Assembly: GCA_963070105.1 (NCBI GenBank)
Contig: OY718805.1
Location: forward strand, 8,966,652-9,030,651
Direction: 5' to 3'
DNA: 64,000 nucleotides
Origin: Litomosoides sigmodontis
Taxonomy: Eukaryota > Nematoda > Chromadorea > Rhabditida > Onchocercidae
The translations under genes and the position numbers were made by a program. The notes under the pieces were generated by a model that saw only the letters and a list, made by a program, of their open reading frames with translations, was not told where the DNA came from and ran no database searches. Every line of letters begins with the position of its first letter. The first letter of the stretch is position 1. This document shows positions 18,901-36,163 of this stretch, in pieces.

Positions 18901-19592
18901 TGTAACAGCGAATGATTATTCCATTCACCACAAAACTATATCATGTGTAACATGAATTAACGTCAAAGGTGCTAACATTTACATTACTATTTGAAAAAAA
19001 TATGATAACTAATGATATTCTTCCTCTTGGAAATAACTCCTTTCCATTTCTTTTTAATAAAATAACTGCAGTCACTCTGTTTACCATATTACAAACAAAA
19101 AGCTAATCAACAACCACAACATATTATTTATTATCATTCTTCAATAATATGCCACGAGGTGAAAATGATCGAAAAGCATCCACAAGCTATCACCATAACA
19201 AAACAAAGGCTTACAAAAAAAAAACTAATGGAAATTTTTTTCGCCGTACAGAATCACTTCGTATGCTCAATATTTTTTCCGTGGAATTACTACATGATAG
19301 AAACAAGTGTTTTAGGGAATGATTCTATTTAAGAACCGCAACTGTTTTTCATAGTACATTTGTTTCCAGTTTTATTGTAGTTTGCAATTTTTCTGTTCAT
19401 ATGTAAAAATGTTCTCAGATTGCGACATCCAAAGCAATCCAAAAAATAATAACAGCAATATCCTTAAAATTACAATGAGTAGGGCTTATTAATGTGCCTT
19501 TATATCCACTATTCGAAATACTATCAAACACAGAAAAATAGAAGGAAAAGAATGATTACATAAATGCGTTAAAGAAGATTCGAGAAAAGCGT
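15961..19592. other. Gene-poor intergenic region
   Basis: AT-rich with no supported gene. It holds a short G+C-rich island (16690-16800) and a 107-bp tandem duplication (17570-17790), listed separately. TTTATT at 19371-19376 reads AATAAA on the minus strand and may be the polyA signal of the AIP-like gene, about 220 bases past its stop codon. Confidence 0.5.
17570..17790. repeat. 107-bp tandem duplication (two copies)
   Basis: Two adjacent copies begin near 17573 and 17680. Both contain TTTTATCCATTCGTCTAAAT, CCCTAATCGCATAAGAAC and GGAGGGTAGAAAGTG. They differ by about two bases (TAGAAA versus TACAAA, and one A in a run), so the duplication is recent. Confidence 0.85.
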
Positions 19593-22184
<2,592 letters not shown>

Positions 22185-23922
22185 TTGAGGTAACTAGCAT
22201 GCATCACATCTGCAATGTATACAGCATAATGTTACATATTTTTTGCCATAATTTTGCGGTCTTTTTATGTTTGTTAGGCCAATTGAAGGTTTGTGAGAGC
22301 ACACTGCACACATAATAATTGCACTTACAATAAATTTGTTGAAATCAACGAATGCTATGTTATATTCGTGACACAAATGGAAATCAAAAAAAAAAATTAG
22401 CTACACCTTAATACAATAATTTCTACAGCTAGAGTTACCACTCAACTCAACTACTTTTTCTATTATGTAATGAAGATAAAGAGAAATTCCTGTGGAATAT
22501 TCGCTCTCAGATTTAATTCATTTCAGTTCAAATTTTATGATGAGAATTATCCGCCAGATATTCACTTCTACACCATTATTCACAATTCGTTTAGTATTTT
22601 TAGTTTAAAAAACTGCACAAATTAGTATCAACAGAAACCACCAATGCCACACTCATCCATTCCCCAATGACTCCAAAACTCGCGTCCCATCTTTTTACGG
22701 CCCGATATATGGGATGTCCAAATGCATCTCACGTTTCGGTTGCCTGCTTGATTCGTATCCTACTCTATTACAAGGATAATTGGCAGCGTGGAACGTGCTA
22801 GTTAAGCTGAATTGCCACGTGGAAATTATGTTAAGAGGTGGCTAAAACGATTTAGTTTGTTTGACTATGAAAATTTTCGAATGCAATCCAATATTTTGTT
22901 TTATTTTTAGAAGTGTTATTGTTGAAATTTATTACTCTTTTACTACACCATTCGAATTTAATTGTACTGTGAAAATATCGCTTAAGTGACGTAGAAAACA
23001 TGTACGTTGCTTTGTCTGCTTTATAATTCTATACAGTTTAACGCACGCCATAAGTTGACTTGGACTGTTAACAAACAGCGTGACTTTTGTTCCTTGATTT
23101 TTTACAATTGCAAGATTGGTTTTTTTTTGTTTACTGCTGTTGACCCAAATATTGTTAAGTTCATATGTGTAAAAAGGATGATTTTGATGTCTAATACACA
23201 TTGTTAGGTTACGATTGGGCCTTTGTTTTGCTATCGTAGGCTTTTACTACGTAAAGTTTACGTGGACTTACGATCAACCCTTCTGAGGATGTGTGTATAG
23301 GTTATTGCTCAAGTTGCTCTTATGCTTGTTGGATAGTAATTTCCCTTAATCATGATTTGAGGTTTCAATCCGTAATTTTTTTTAATATGTCGTTATGCCT
23401 CTAGTACAAGGATCAGTTCACTATGTGCTCGTAATTCTTACTTTCTTCTTCAGTTCTTAATCACCGAAAGACTTTCTGTACGATCAGAGGATACCATGGA
23501 GAAGTGTAGCGCAAAAAACAGCGACCAAACTGTTTCATTGTCACAGCAAAGTTTGTTTATATACTTAATATTTGATTTGGAATCATAATTTTACTTCTTT
23601 GCTTCTCCCTAAAAGGTATTGTCAATAAATCACAACAAATTTTAACTACACCTGTAAAAATTTCCCACGGGGTTGAAAGGCTTTACAATCTTCGCTACTC
23701 AAGGATGTTTGTTTATTATTTCTGTTTATTTTTCAGAAAATTCGTTAAGCCTGATCAGAAAGTAGTTGAATCATAATTTATGATTTGGACAGGTAGCGCT
23801 ACCGTGGATTGAAGTTGTCATGATCAAGCGAGCATAATCGAATTCTTCTCTTGATTCATTTTTAATTGTTTTAAGAATCAGATGAAACGAGTTCTAATAG
23901 AGCGAACGACGCTAATGTCAAT
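22185..23922. other. Divergent promoter region, aipr-1 / topors
   Basis: About 1.7 kb between two divergent genes, so it should hold both promoters. A G+C-richer part at 22640-22830 is the best promoter candidate. I see no exon chain. CAG|ATG at 23879-23884 resembles a trans-splice acceptor for the rightward gene. Confidence 0.45.
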
Positions 23923-26900
23923 ATGGCCGATAAGTGCTCAATTTGTTTGGGAGTTCCTATGTTCGATGAAGCAGGTTTGGATGGGTGTTCGCATAAGTAT
24001 TGTTATCCGTAAGTTTTTTTAGCATTTACATTGCTAATGTTTAATTTATCTAACTTGTATGATTTATCGCCTGAAGCAGTCGCTCTTACCAAATTTTGCA
24101 CTTATCTCATTTTTTGTTTATTAAAATAAAACTTTACAATGTTGCCAGCGGTTGGCCTTTTCTGATTTAGAAATCCATGTGCTTTTCAGATGTATAACGG
24201 AGTGGATCAAGCTGCGGTCAATCTGTCCGATGTGTAAACGTTCAGTATCAAAAGTGATTCATCGTATAAAAAAAGATGACAGCGATGCTGAGACCACAGA
24301 AGAGTATGTTTTTTCCTAAGCTTCAGTATGTGTACTGCATATGAAGCCTGCATACTGACCCACAAAATTTTAATAATGCAATTTGCTATGATCGACACAA
24401 ACCTGCTTTGATCTTTAATGCAATTTGCTATGATCGACACAAACCTGCTTTGATCTTTATCTGATTTGTATTTGGTAGAAAGAAAATTATGCACTCTTAC
24501 ATTTATTAGGATAAGAATTCATCACCGAGAAAAAGCGGTTTGTGATGTTAGAGAATCTCTATGTTTAATCTTTTAGTTCTGTTTCGTATTTTTGGTATTT
24601 CAGTATATTCATTTTTTTTCCTGTAGAGTAACAGTGGAGACGATTCAGCGACAAGCGATAAGAGAAAGAATTGAGGCTGATTCCGCACGTCCACTTACAA
24701 GAGAGCGCGCTGAATTAGTACGCCGTATACGCCATCTGCAAAGACTTGTTCGTTTGCACGACCATGTGTTCAACGAGTACGTTCTTTTTGAGACACGAAC
24801 ATATTTCATAAGTGTTTTTTAGTATATTCACGTTTTCCTCGATGAATTTTTTGTTAGTGATAGATATATGTGCAAAGCGAGCATAGTGTAATTTTAATCA
24901 GCAGCTATTTCATTCATTCCACTGGCTCAATGCAATGAATGTGTGCTTTTTGATTTAATGAGTGGGTTTTATTCGCAGAATATATGCTGTAATATTATTC
25001 AGACGACTAGGATCAGACGTATTGGAAAGTGGTAGTCGTCGACACGAATACGTTGATCGGATCAATCTCTACCAGTTGCTTTTGGATAATTGGGAGCGAC
25101 CAAGGTTCAGTTTTTTTGTGATCTTTGAAGTGCTTTCTAGACTTAAAATAGCTAGCGCAAATCTGAAATTTTTTATTGGTTGTTGGATTAAAATGAATTT
25201 TTGTATACAAAAAAAAGTCCGTGAATTTCTTTACTTATGTTGTTGTTCGTTGATACACGATTTGGTACTTATTAAAATGTGTGTTATATTGAGTGAATGA
25301 AATTTTTACGAAGGGAGTAATTGTTGATTTGTAATACTTTGCTTGTGCTTTTTCTATGCTCTGCAAATTTTTATAATTCAGAGGTGAAATAATATCCGAC
25401 CCAGCATTTCGAATCTTGGTTTATGAACTTCGGCTGCAGCGCGTACCAGTAGTTGATACCAATGCCGGGATTCGTCGTAATAGTGTTTCACCACAGTATT
25501 TTAGAAATAATGAAAGAAGTGAACGAGCACGTATTTCCGAATTTGTTCGACGTGAACTTAATGCTATTTTGCCAGTTAGTATTCGTTCCATAATTTTGTT
25601 ACCTCTATTATTATTTGTTAGTATGGATTACCTTTGTCTTTCAAGCCGTAGAAAAATTATGTAAATGAGGCCTTTTGCGGAAAGGCATAAAGAAGGCAAC
25701 AGTCTAGAAGTTTTATGAAAGTAGATTAGTTTATGTTATTATTTTTAATTTTGATTTCTTAAACACTTCTCTCATGTTCTTTGTGTATTATCTATCAATT
25801 TACCGTTGCTTAGAATTTTAACTACAAATAATTTGATAAGTGGACGAAGATTTTTCATTGCTTTCTGTAACGTAAACAAGTTTTCCAGGGTATAAATAAT
25901 TTGGAACGTGTTGCTGAACTTGTATATGATTTAGCTAAAACTCATCAGATCATGTCTCCACAGTTCACTTCTTGTCTTCGCGAGGAATGTCCTGTTTTAG
26001 TCAATTTTGTTGATCATTTTGTGGAACTGCTGTATGAATTTGCAGTCAGTGGTCAGGATATAACTCTGTTCGATCAAAATAGCGAATACATCAGGTGTGT
26101 TATTTCACGATGTCGAGGTAGTGTTGATATGAATGAAGCATTAAGGAGCTTCGCCAGTTTGCAACTTTTTATACATATGGAACTTTTTTTATAAATTTTT
26201 AGTAATCTTAAATATTTTTTAGTAGAATAGAATATAGACGACGACTAACGAACATGAATTTGTTCTTTGGAGGTAATGTCAATGACGAGGATATTCAGGT
26301 AAATTTTCTGTGCTTAAGAGTTTAGTTCCGAAATTTTTAAATTCGTCTTGAGTCCTTATTAGTATGTGACAAAAGATGTGAGAAAAATTGAAGAAATCCT
26401 TTCTGTTACTGAGTGAAAATATAATCCCACTGAGGAACTGGGTGGAGAGCAGTATGATGATTGGTACATTTTACTGACAGTGAGAAAGATGATTTTGTTA
26501 TAAGTAAATGTTATTTCAGGTTGAACTCGAAAATATACTTCAGTCTAACAGAAGCGAGTAAGTTATGGAATTCGTGTTTTCTGCCATTGTCGTCCAATAG
26601 CTTTTCCACGTTGTTAATAAAGAAATCAAGCAGTTATGTTATACATCTTTCATACTTTTCATTCATTAAAAAACAATCTTAATGTTATCTCTTTCCAGAG
26701 CTTCTAGAGAGAATATGACGCAAGTATCGCCATCATATTTGCATTTTGTGTCTGCTTATACTGATGCGGTATTCATTTATTTATTTTTCAGGATTTTGTC
26801 AACTTTTTATTTTATAACTAGTATTGACTTTTTCATAAATGCTTCCATGGTTTTGAAGCACTTTTGAAATTCGAATCGTTTAATCATTTTCTTATCAGAT

Positions 26901-28346
26901 AAAGTGAAAACAGCTTTTATGAGTTTCCGCTGAGAAGTTCTTTAAAGAGATACGCTTTGTACAAATTCTTCCACATGCCGTACTTAAAACCGGTAATTTT
27001 TCAGTTAATAAGTTTGCGACGCCTACTTTTGATTCTTGAAACAAGTGATGAGATTCTTCCTCCAGTCGAAGAAACAGATCTGGGCAACACAGTTGAAGTT
27101 AATTTTGTTGCTTTTATTTTAGAATAGATGAAATGAATTTCATAACGGCGCGAGTGGCAAATTTTCCTTTGATTTTGCAGGTAAAATCAGATAGGATTTA
27201 TAGCAATTATTAGATTGTAATTACACTAAATTGTATTTTAGGCAATTATTCAGGCTTATGTTCAATATCGTCGTCGAATGCGAAATAGGGTGAGTTGATA
27301 TGCGTGTTTTATGCCACTTTCCATTTCGCCGTTGTATGAGGCGGCCACGTTAGCTCTAATAAATTCTCATAATCATATTCACAAGTTTTACTTAGCTCAC
27401 TTCGCAGCGGGAAAATTCAAGTCAACAAAGGAACCGACGAAATACCGATCGCAATGGAGAAATTATTTTAAGTGATGGCGGTGACGACGAACAGGTATTT
27501 TTGAATGTTGAAGAGTCTTTAACTGTATGCTGAATAAAATTAAACTGTAAAAAAATCACCCATTCATTAGCAGCTCATCTATTAGAATTTTTTTAGAGTT
27601 TTTCAAATACTGCTAGTAGAGGGAACTCTACATCAATTTCCCATCTTCGACGGAGGATTGAACGTTTTCGTCGGCGCCGCAGAAGTCAACGACTTATGGG
27701 TTTACAGCTTCGTCGCCGGATATTACGTTCCGATCTCGATACTTCTCATTCTGGATACTGGGACAGAATGTTACGAGATATTGGTCGAAACAGGTATACA
27801 CACAGAGGTATTAATCTTTCGAAAGTATCAAAATGTAGTTTTCAAACATTTCCCTCTGAAAGTGTCGTAATCAATTCAATTAGATATAGTTAGCCTTTTT
27901 ATCCTCCTAATCTATCTTTTATTGTATTTCAAGTCTGGACAAGAATATTAGATACACAGAACTTTTAAGATCTGGAAGCTTTATTTATTTGATATTCAAA
28001 AAAAATAGAGAAATTTCGTTTTGAGATCTGAGGTCTTGCACCAATTAGCTTCCCTTGAAGTTTCTTTTCGGTGTTTCTTCATATCTCATCGATAAGGGTT
28101 TCAGATGAGGCAGAGACAGTGAGCACATTATTTAATAATGATGGAGTGATCGATTTGGAGGATTCGTCCACTATGGGTGATGACGACGTTATGGTCATAA
28201 ATGAATCATTTGGAGGCCATGCCAATGATGATGACATTGTTCTTGATGATGATGCTCAAGGGCAGGACGTCATAGTTGAAGGGGGTAGCAGTTGGAATGC
28301 TGCTAATGCTAGCATTGTTTTAGATGATGACGATGATGATATTTGA
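23923..28346 (+). CDS. topors: TOPORS-like RING E3 ligase (ubiquitin/SUMO)
   Basis: Fourteen in-phase exons: 23923-24008, 24190-24303, 24627-24776, 24979-25104, 25382-25574, 25889-26094, 26223-26298, 26520-26557, 26699-26768, 27005-27097, 27242-27289, 27408-27494, 27597-27807 and 28105-28346. They encode about 579 residues, much shorter than vertebrate TOPORS (over 1000). The N-terminal C3HC4 RING runs from Cys5 to Cys44 (CSIC, CSHKYCYPC, CPMC). The TOPORS core domain follows (DPAFRILVYELRLQ, EFVRRELNAI, DLAKTHQIMS, ITLFDQNSEY). An Arg-rich segment (RRRIERFRRRRRSQR) replaces the RS region. The last exon is very acidic and holds several I/V-I-V/L clusters that look like SUMO-binding motifs. 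Exon 7 has a tandem TAGTAG acceptor, so one residue may be optional. The first ATG is the one directly before the RING. The family ligates ubiquitin and SUMO in the nucleus. Confidence 0.9.
24372..24459. repeat. 42-bp tandem duplication in a topors intron
   Basis: Two identical 42-base copies starting with AATGCAATTTGCTATGATCG, at about 24375 and 24417, inside the second intron. Confidence 0.85.
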
Positions 28347-28760
28347 GTTCTAATATATATTTGAATTTTCGTTTTCCATAGTTATTTGCTTTGATTTTGT
28401 AATGTCGTCATTGATTTGTTGGACAAATTGAATTCCAAGTTGCCGTGCTGTGTGCGGGATTTGAGTGCAAAAGTTATCCTAATTAATTAGAGGAATTTTC
28501 GGAAAGAATTTGAGGTTATAACGTATTAAGTTTATGTATGTAGTAAGCTGGGTTATGCCTTTCCTTCGCTTTTGGTGAGTTTTTTCCGTTCCTCTATTAA
28601 GCATTTAGGTAAATCTTTTGGGATTCCATTTAATATAGATCGAACAATTATTTTAAAGTTCAGCTTTCTATCACAGCTCATTAAAATAATGTTTCCACAT
28701 AATGTCTTTTAGCATTAGTATTGAACAGCTTATCGCAGTTATTAGGAAGGGCCGATGCGT

Positions 28761-29462
28761 CTAAATCATTTTTGTCTCTTTTGATCGTTTAGCAAACCTG
28801 TCCTGACATATATATATATACATATATACATATATGCCAATAAATTCGACCATCAAATTAGTGTTATCTTTCAACACAAAGTGGTATTGGACCATTAATG
28901 TTGTATTTGGTGGATTGAGCGAAAGCAGCTTGCTTACGTTATTTTCCTTAGCTTTGTCATACTTCAAAGTATTGATGAAATTGGATTGTGTTGATTTGGC
29001 CACATTGTGTCAGTTGCACTGAACCAGGCATCTGTAGATGAATTTCATCGTGTACTCAATGACTCAATCAGGATGGTTTATTAATCTGACACTTTGGACA
29101 TGTCGCTGTTTTAATTTTAATTTTGGATTAAGGTTTCTTTTCCTTTGCAAATTTGATTCTTTAATCAAACTAGTTGGGACTTCATTTTTCTCTCTTATCT
29201 CATGCTTAGTTATGTGCTGATGTATTTTTCCAATTTTAATTGTGATCTCATGCTCAAAAGTAGATGGTTGTTTGTATGATATCAGTTTTGTAACTCTGAG
29301 AGGAATGTTTTTGAAACGTTCGAAGTAATTTTTAAACTCATGAATGTATACGTTACATTTAAAGTTCAATTTGTAAATTGTTTTGGTCCATTTAAAAGTC
29401 TCATCAGTATTATCCCATCGTAGAATTACACAACAACTTTTGATGATATGAAATGCACACAT
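28761..29462 (-). pseudogene. Possible decayed reading frame, family unknown
   Basis: On the minus strand a 132-codon open stretch (29462-29064) and an 80-codon stretch (29003-28761) lie in the same frame, separated by two stops. The composition is Lys-, Asn- and His-rich, and I recognise no family motif. An AT-rich 64-kb window is expected to hold an ORF of this length by chance, so this may be nothing. Confidence 0.15.
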
Positions 29463-29783
29463 ATTTTGTTTGTTTTACGCATTTCCTTTTCAGTGCAATT
29501 ATTTAACAATTAGCGAAGAATTACCGTCAAGCTGTTAGGATTATTTTAAAATCGACGTCTTAGAATTCAGACGTTGTGTCGGGTGTTATTAAGTAGAAGA
29601 GATTCAGTTTAGAACTGACTGAGAATGAATGACAAAGCATTGAACATTGAACCGGTCATGGATAAGAAGGGGGCAGCTAACAAGTAAAAACCGGTTGTAT
29701 GGTTATTTTCGGGACATTTCGCTATATTTTCAAAGCTATTACTTTGGAGAATGAGATTTTGGTTGATATTGATCACTTCTCAT

Positions 29784-29784
29784 A

Positions 29785-29873
<89 letters not shown>
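29784..29873. repeat. TA dinucleotide array
   Basis: About 45 TA units in intergenic DNA. They generate overlapping Tyr/Ile open frames on both strands that are not genes. Confidence 0.95.
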
Positions 29874-29876
<3 letters not shown>

Positions 29877-31289
29877 GAGATAAATATTCCAGCTACTCGA
29901 GTGATTATTGAATTGAAAATGAAGGTAGCAGACAGACAAATCTCAACACTCGTAACTCAACACTGGGCCTATAGCGATAACAGTACTCAAAGTACAGTTC
30001 CTGTTACCATTGCGGTTCTTTTTTTTATCGAAGATTTAACAAAGAGATGAAATGGAGGGGAAGGATGCACTTGAAGCTGAACAAATGATTATGTGTGACT
30101 AAATCCGGTGGAAATAATTAGTGCCTTTAAATGTCTTTAATTACAACTTTGTAGGCATTTTTTACATCATTTGAAATGGTTCAGTCAGATGAAGCTGATC
30201 ATTGAAGAATGTAGAAGCGGTAGTAGTACTAACGAAGAGAAGAGAAGCATGCGTATTTGGTATTTCTTTTTTGTTTCACCATCAAAGAGCAAATGGTAGA
30301 ACATAGACGAAGGCTGTTGCAAAATTTGACATTAACTTTAACATTGGCACAAGCAAACACGTTTTTCTTTATTTGAATTAGTTTGCATCGAATTATCTAT
30401 TAAAAAGCATCCATAGTTTTGTTGCAGTTGGTACTTTCAAAAGAATGTATTTTAGAATTAATTATCTCAAAGATTGTTTATTTTTCAGGCTTGGAATTTG
30501 AAACACACCTGGAGCGGACACTTTTAATTACTAGTGATAAACGCTTAATTCTATCCATATAGAGAGGTAAATATAATTGGCCGAATTTACTACTATTTTA
30601 ATTACAAGTTGACCAAGAAAAGAATCGTAGTGTTAAATTGTAATTCACTTATTTTTGTCAATTTAAAGAAATTTGCTGTTTCAGACTTCAATGAGCTCCT
30701 TGGGAATACTTTTTGTGTCGTACAGATTGTAATACTTTCCGTACAAAAGCTGTTGGAATGTATGAAGAAGCAAGTGTAGGACTAGCAAAGAGCCAAATGA
30801 ATATAAGGGTGAGATATTGTTTCGCAACAACGTTCGTTTAAATTTTGAGATGTAGGAGAATTGCATTTCTCAATCAACCAACTACAGTATTCATTTAGAG
30901 AGCAAATTTCTTGGGAATACTGTTCTGGTAGTACAGAGGGACTGCAGTGGATACTGTGTCATCAAAGAACCAATAACCACTCAACACAATCGATTTTTCA
31001 TTAATCGATCCACTAAGCTGATCATTATCTTCCTTCGACACTACCAATAGTAGTAATCTTTGGCGCAAAAAAAATTAGAATGTTATCAATAGGAATGAAT
31101 ATATGTGTCACATTATTTAGTGATTTTTTTTCAATTTAAATTTCGTTAATGTATCAAAAACAATACGCTACATGTAGGGATGATGATAGGATTGTAAGAA
31201 TGTTGCATTTGCATATTTCATGAAACTCAATGAATTTTAACAGAATAGCAATTATTCATTTTTTGAAATTAACAATAAATTAGTTGATA

Positions 31290-31905
31290 GATAACACATG
31301 AGAGAGAGAGAGGGAAAGAGAGAAAGAGAGAGAGTTCAATCTACAATAGCAGCTTATTATTGTCTTTCCCAAAATGAACATTGCTTATTCACTGCATGAC
31401 GAAATGTCCTCTTCAATAAAGTGTACCGATCGTTCCGATTAAATCGCGCTCAAAATTCTCTGTCTTTTCTTTTTGATGACAGATAATTACGTATTTTCGT
31501 AATTTTACGTGTATAATATGTACTTACACGCTTTTCTCTGTCTTTTTAATTGTGTATATGTATGTCTGTACGTCTGTACGTACACGTCTATGCATTACAT
31601 GTTTATATACGTGTATGTATGTATGGACGTTTGTATGTGTGGAATAAATGTATAGATATGGTGTTACTCTCTCTCTCTCTCTACAGCTTCTTTATGATAG
31701 AAAATTCGTTTGTGTGTGTGTGTATGTGTGAGAGGGAAAGAGAGATGGAGAGAGAGAGAGAGAAAAGAGTGACACGTATGATTGAGGAGAATGTGAAAAA
31801 GAAGTAAATAAAAGAAATCGATCGATGCACAGAATGCACTGGTTAAGAGGTAGAGAGAAAGAGAGAGAGATTGGTATGTGTGTGTGTGTGTGTGTGTGTG
31901 GCGAC
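31290..31905. repeat. Cluster of GA/CT and GT microsatellites upstream of lgg-1
   Basis: GA runs at about 31292-31335 and 31740-31765, CT at 31665-31683, GT at 31711-31730, and a GA run followed by a GT run at 31853-31901, all within 0.6 kb. The mix of complementary GA and CT tracts could fold or form triplex DNA. The open frames here are repeat artefacts. Confidence 0.8.
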
Positions 31906-32534
31906 ATGCATCACTCTCTCATCATATCTCGTGGGGAGGCGCTCTTCACAGCAACATTTGCAGAAGAACTTTGGGAAGGGAATATTTTATGGAGTGTTTG
32001 AAGGGATTTGAGATTTTTTTGTTCTCCTAAAAATCAATGAGAACAAGAAGTAAAGTTATCTTTGTTATGTGTTACATTGTTAAAAGTAAGGGGAAGAATT
32101 TTTTATTCGTTTAAAATATTAGGTTATTTTATTTAATTAAGTAAGAGTTAGTTGTACATTGCGTGCAAAACACAAAAGTATGCAAATTTTATAAGTTAAA
32201 TTTATGAGGAAGAGAAGTGTGTGTCTGTGTGCATCTGTGGGTTTTGTTTCTGTTACTGTTTTATTACAATCATTTGTTATTAGTGTCAAGGGGTGATAGT
32301 TTGAAGTTTTTTTACGTTGTTATTTTTATCGCATACTCTGTGCTATCCGATCAAAACGTTGCTGTTGTTTGTTTTTGAGAAATGAGTTGCGCTGAAAGAG
32401 AAGACGAGTCAAGGTCATGATGATTCATGCTTTTGTTAAATGAAATAACGTAGCGTACGCTCTTACGTGATGTAAATCGACGAACTTATTCGTTAATGAG
32501 AATTGTATAGTAGTTGTTTTCTTTTTTTTTTCTT

Positions 32535-32537
32535 CTA
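32535..32537 (+). promoter_or_regulatory. Putative trans-splice acceptor of lgg-1
   Basis: A run of about 17 pyrimidines ending in TTCTAG, 33 bases before the lgg-1 ATG and with no matching upstream exon. This is the usual picture of a spliced-leader acceptor in nematodes. It is inferred from sequence only. Confidence 0.5.
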
Positions 32538-32563
32538 GCATATTCATTATCGAAAAAAAATAG

Positions 32564-33804
<1,241 letters not shown>

Positions 33805-36163
33805 ATGAATGGTGCGAGTAAAATTATTTACTATGCTTCCTTCCTCCACTTTACTTATTTTTCCTTTGATTAAATGTTTCATCTTCAGTTACATTCATCC
33901 ATTTTATTCCTCAATTGCAGTATTGCATTTTTCTGAAATTAAACGATTAATAACACAAATTTCCCTACTCTTTATTTTTAAAAGTTTGTGGGATATGAAT
34001 CTTTTGTGGATTTTTTTTCATAATTTATAAATAAATGCGCGTGACAGGAATGCAGTGGACTTCTACATTTTATGCTGTTTCGAGCCATTTTCTGTTGATA
34101 ATTGCATTATTCATAGTTTTTTCTAGGGATCTGTTTTATACGCACTGACATAAGTATTTGGGAGGTATTAGAATACAGGCGTGCTCCTTCATCGTGGTAC
34201 GTCCGTAGGCTTAATTCTGTTCCGATGTTTGCTAAGCGTTTGTATATTATTGAGAATGATATGTCAAGGAAGATCAGGCTGTGAGCTAAAAGTTTTATGA
34301 ATTATTTTTGCAGTCTAGGATGTTTTAACTGAATTGGAAAAGTTTGGTTATCAATTCAGATAAGTGTTTCGTAGTTCGCACAAATTCTGGAATCCTTGGC
34401 ATTCTTAATTCCGAAGAAATAAGTTACTTTGTTCTCTCAATGCAATTTTTACAGGTATTAAAAAATAGTGTTGAGACATTGTATGATATATTTTTCCTAA
34501 ATTTGATTTTATTATATATTCTTATATTACGCTACATATAGCTCCTTATTTTCCTCTTTATCCCATAACGATCTGTAAGTGTAAAATTTGTGAATAAAAT
34601 GTTTCGTGCAGTGGTTTTAATACATTTTAGCGTCAATTAATAAAGGAATAATTGCACGGCGAAGAGAGGTAATAATTTGAAAAGTTACAAATAATTATGG
34701 CATGTAGGGTGGGTCCATTCTGCCGTTTCTTAAAAATTTTCAATGAAAGGGGTAAAATTACTTGTTAGCAAGAAGATACTTTACGTTGCTGTTTTTAATG
34801 GGAATTTATTTTGTCAGACGCTAATGGTACCTACCCATATACTTCGCAAGGTATCATTTGCTGTAGTAGGAAGAAGGATGTGTAAAGTATTGCTGAATTA
34901 AATTAGTGGTGCTATTTATAGTATTAACAGATTTACAATACATAGTATTGTATAAGTGTCGTGCAATACTACAATCATTGAAGGGAGATCATTGCTGCTA
35001 ACTTTCCCGTAGAAGGTAAAAATATCAGCTAAATTTTTTATTGCTTTAAAAGCTTAATTAAAATTAACATTCCTCTATCCTTGCACAACATTATTCGAAT
35101 TATCGAGAGATAATCATTATTTGCACACAACAACTACTGTTCGTATGAGCAAGTTTTGTTAAAGGTAAAAGATTTTTGAACGCTTCGAAGTAGTTTCTTC
35201 CCTTCTGCCCTCATTTCATTGCTCCATTTCGTTCATAAAATAAGGAGTAATTTGTACCTAATTGCTCGGGGAATTGAATTTCATCTTTCCATTGAACTCA
35301 ACCATTTCAAGTTCTAAACGATGATTTCATCTGTTTCACTTTAAAATGCACTTTTTGTTATTCGCAAAAACTCATTTTCAGCAGCAGTAAATGCCGTGCC
35401 GTTCAATTATCATTTCGGATTCTCTCTCTCTCTCTCTCTTTAATCAGTCGTTTTTTGTACAAACAAGGTCTTCCATTAAAACACCTGTTTCGTTCACACA
35501 GTCTCCTCCTTTTCTTGACACATGAAGTGTTGTGAAATATTTCAAGTGCTTCTTGATATAAACCGCTCTTCAGCTCTTGTTAGATTTACCTCTCATGGAA
35601 AGATGTTGCTAGCAAATTTAGTTTACAATTTCCAATGTTGTGCTGCTAGCGTTTGCCACTTTTGTAGTAGAAATTACTTACTTTCATAGATGAGAATTTA
35701 GTAAGCAATGAAGTTTCATCATTTTTATTTTATATTGCTAATGTACTATCACTCTTTTAAGAAGCAGTAGTACCAAATTGAGAGAGTAATTCCGAAATTC
35801 TAATTATCGTTGTGTAACTTCTTCAATAGCATAACGTGCATAACGTAACGTAGAACGGTTGTTCACGTCTGCTTACGCAGCGTAGAACTTGATAGTCATT
35901 TGTTAGCTTACATTTGCTATTTAACACCACAGGTTTCAGTGTGAAAATGTTAATTGAAATGGAGAATATGGTTCATATAATAGCTTACTTTTCTATCAAA
36001 TTTTCAAATTATAAAATTATTTTAGAAAAATTTAATAAAATTAAGGTTTTATGTTGAAAATGATTGCCTGTTGTATTGTAAGGCAATGAAAAAAAATTTC
36101 ATTTCACTCAATTTATATTTCATACTATCAGAAGTGAAGAGAACATTCTTAGCAACCTGAAAA
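33805..36163. other. lgg-1 3'UTR and spacer
   Basis: The first 800 bases are probably lgg-1 3'UTR, ending at AATAAA 34593-34598. The rest (34650-36130) is AT-rich with a CT repeat near 35420-35440. No gene is seen. A possible trans-splice acceptor for the next gene (ATACTATCAG) ends at 36131. Confidence 0.5.
34593..34598 (+). promoter_or_regulatory. Polyadenylation signal of lgg-1
   Basis: AATAAA followed by ATGTTTC and a GT-rich stretch. The same word and context survive in the decayed copy at 40725-40730. Confidence 0.6.

Noticed and set aside
29739..30050. Open frames on both strands with Tyr/Ile repeats
   Set aside because: Pure product of the TA array at 29784-29873.
31550..31907. Open frames over the GA/GT microsatellites
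   Set aside because: Repeat artefacts (Arg-Glu, Val-Cys and Thr-His runs).
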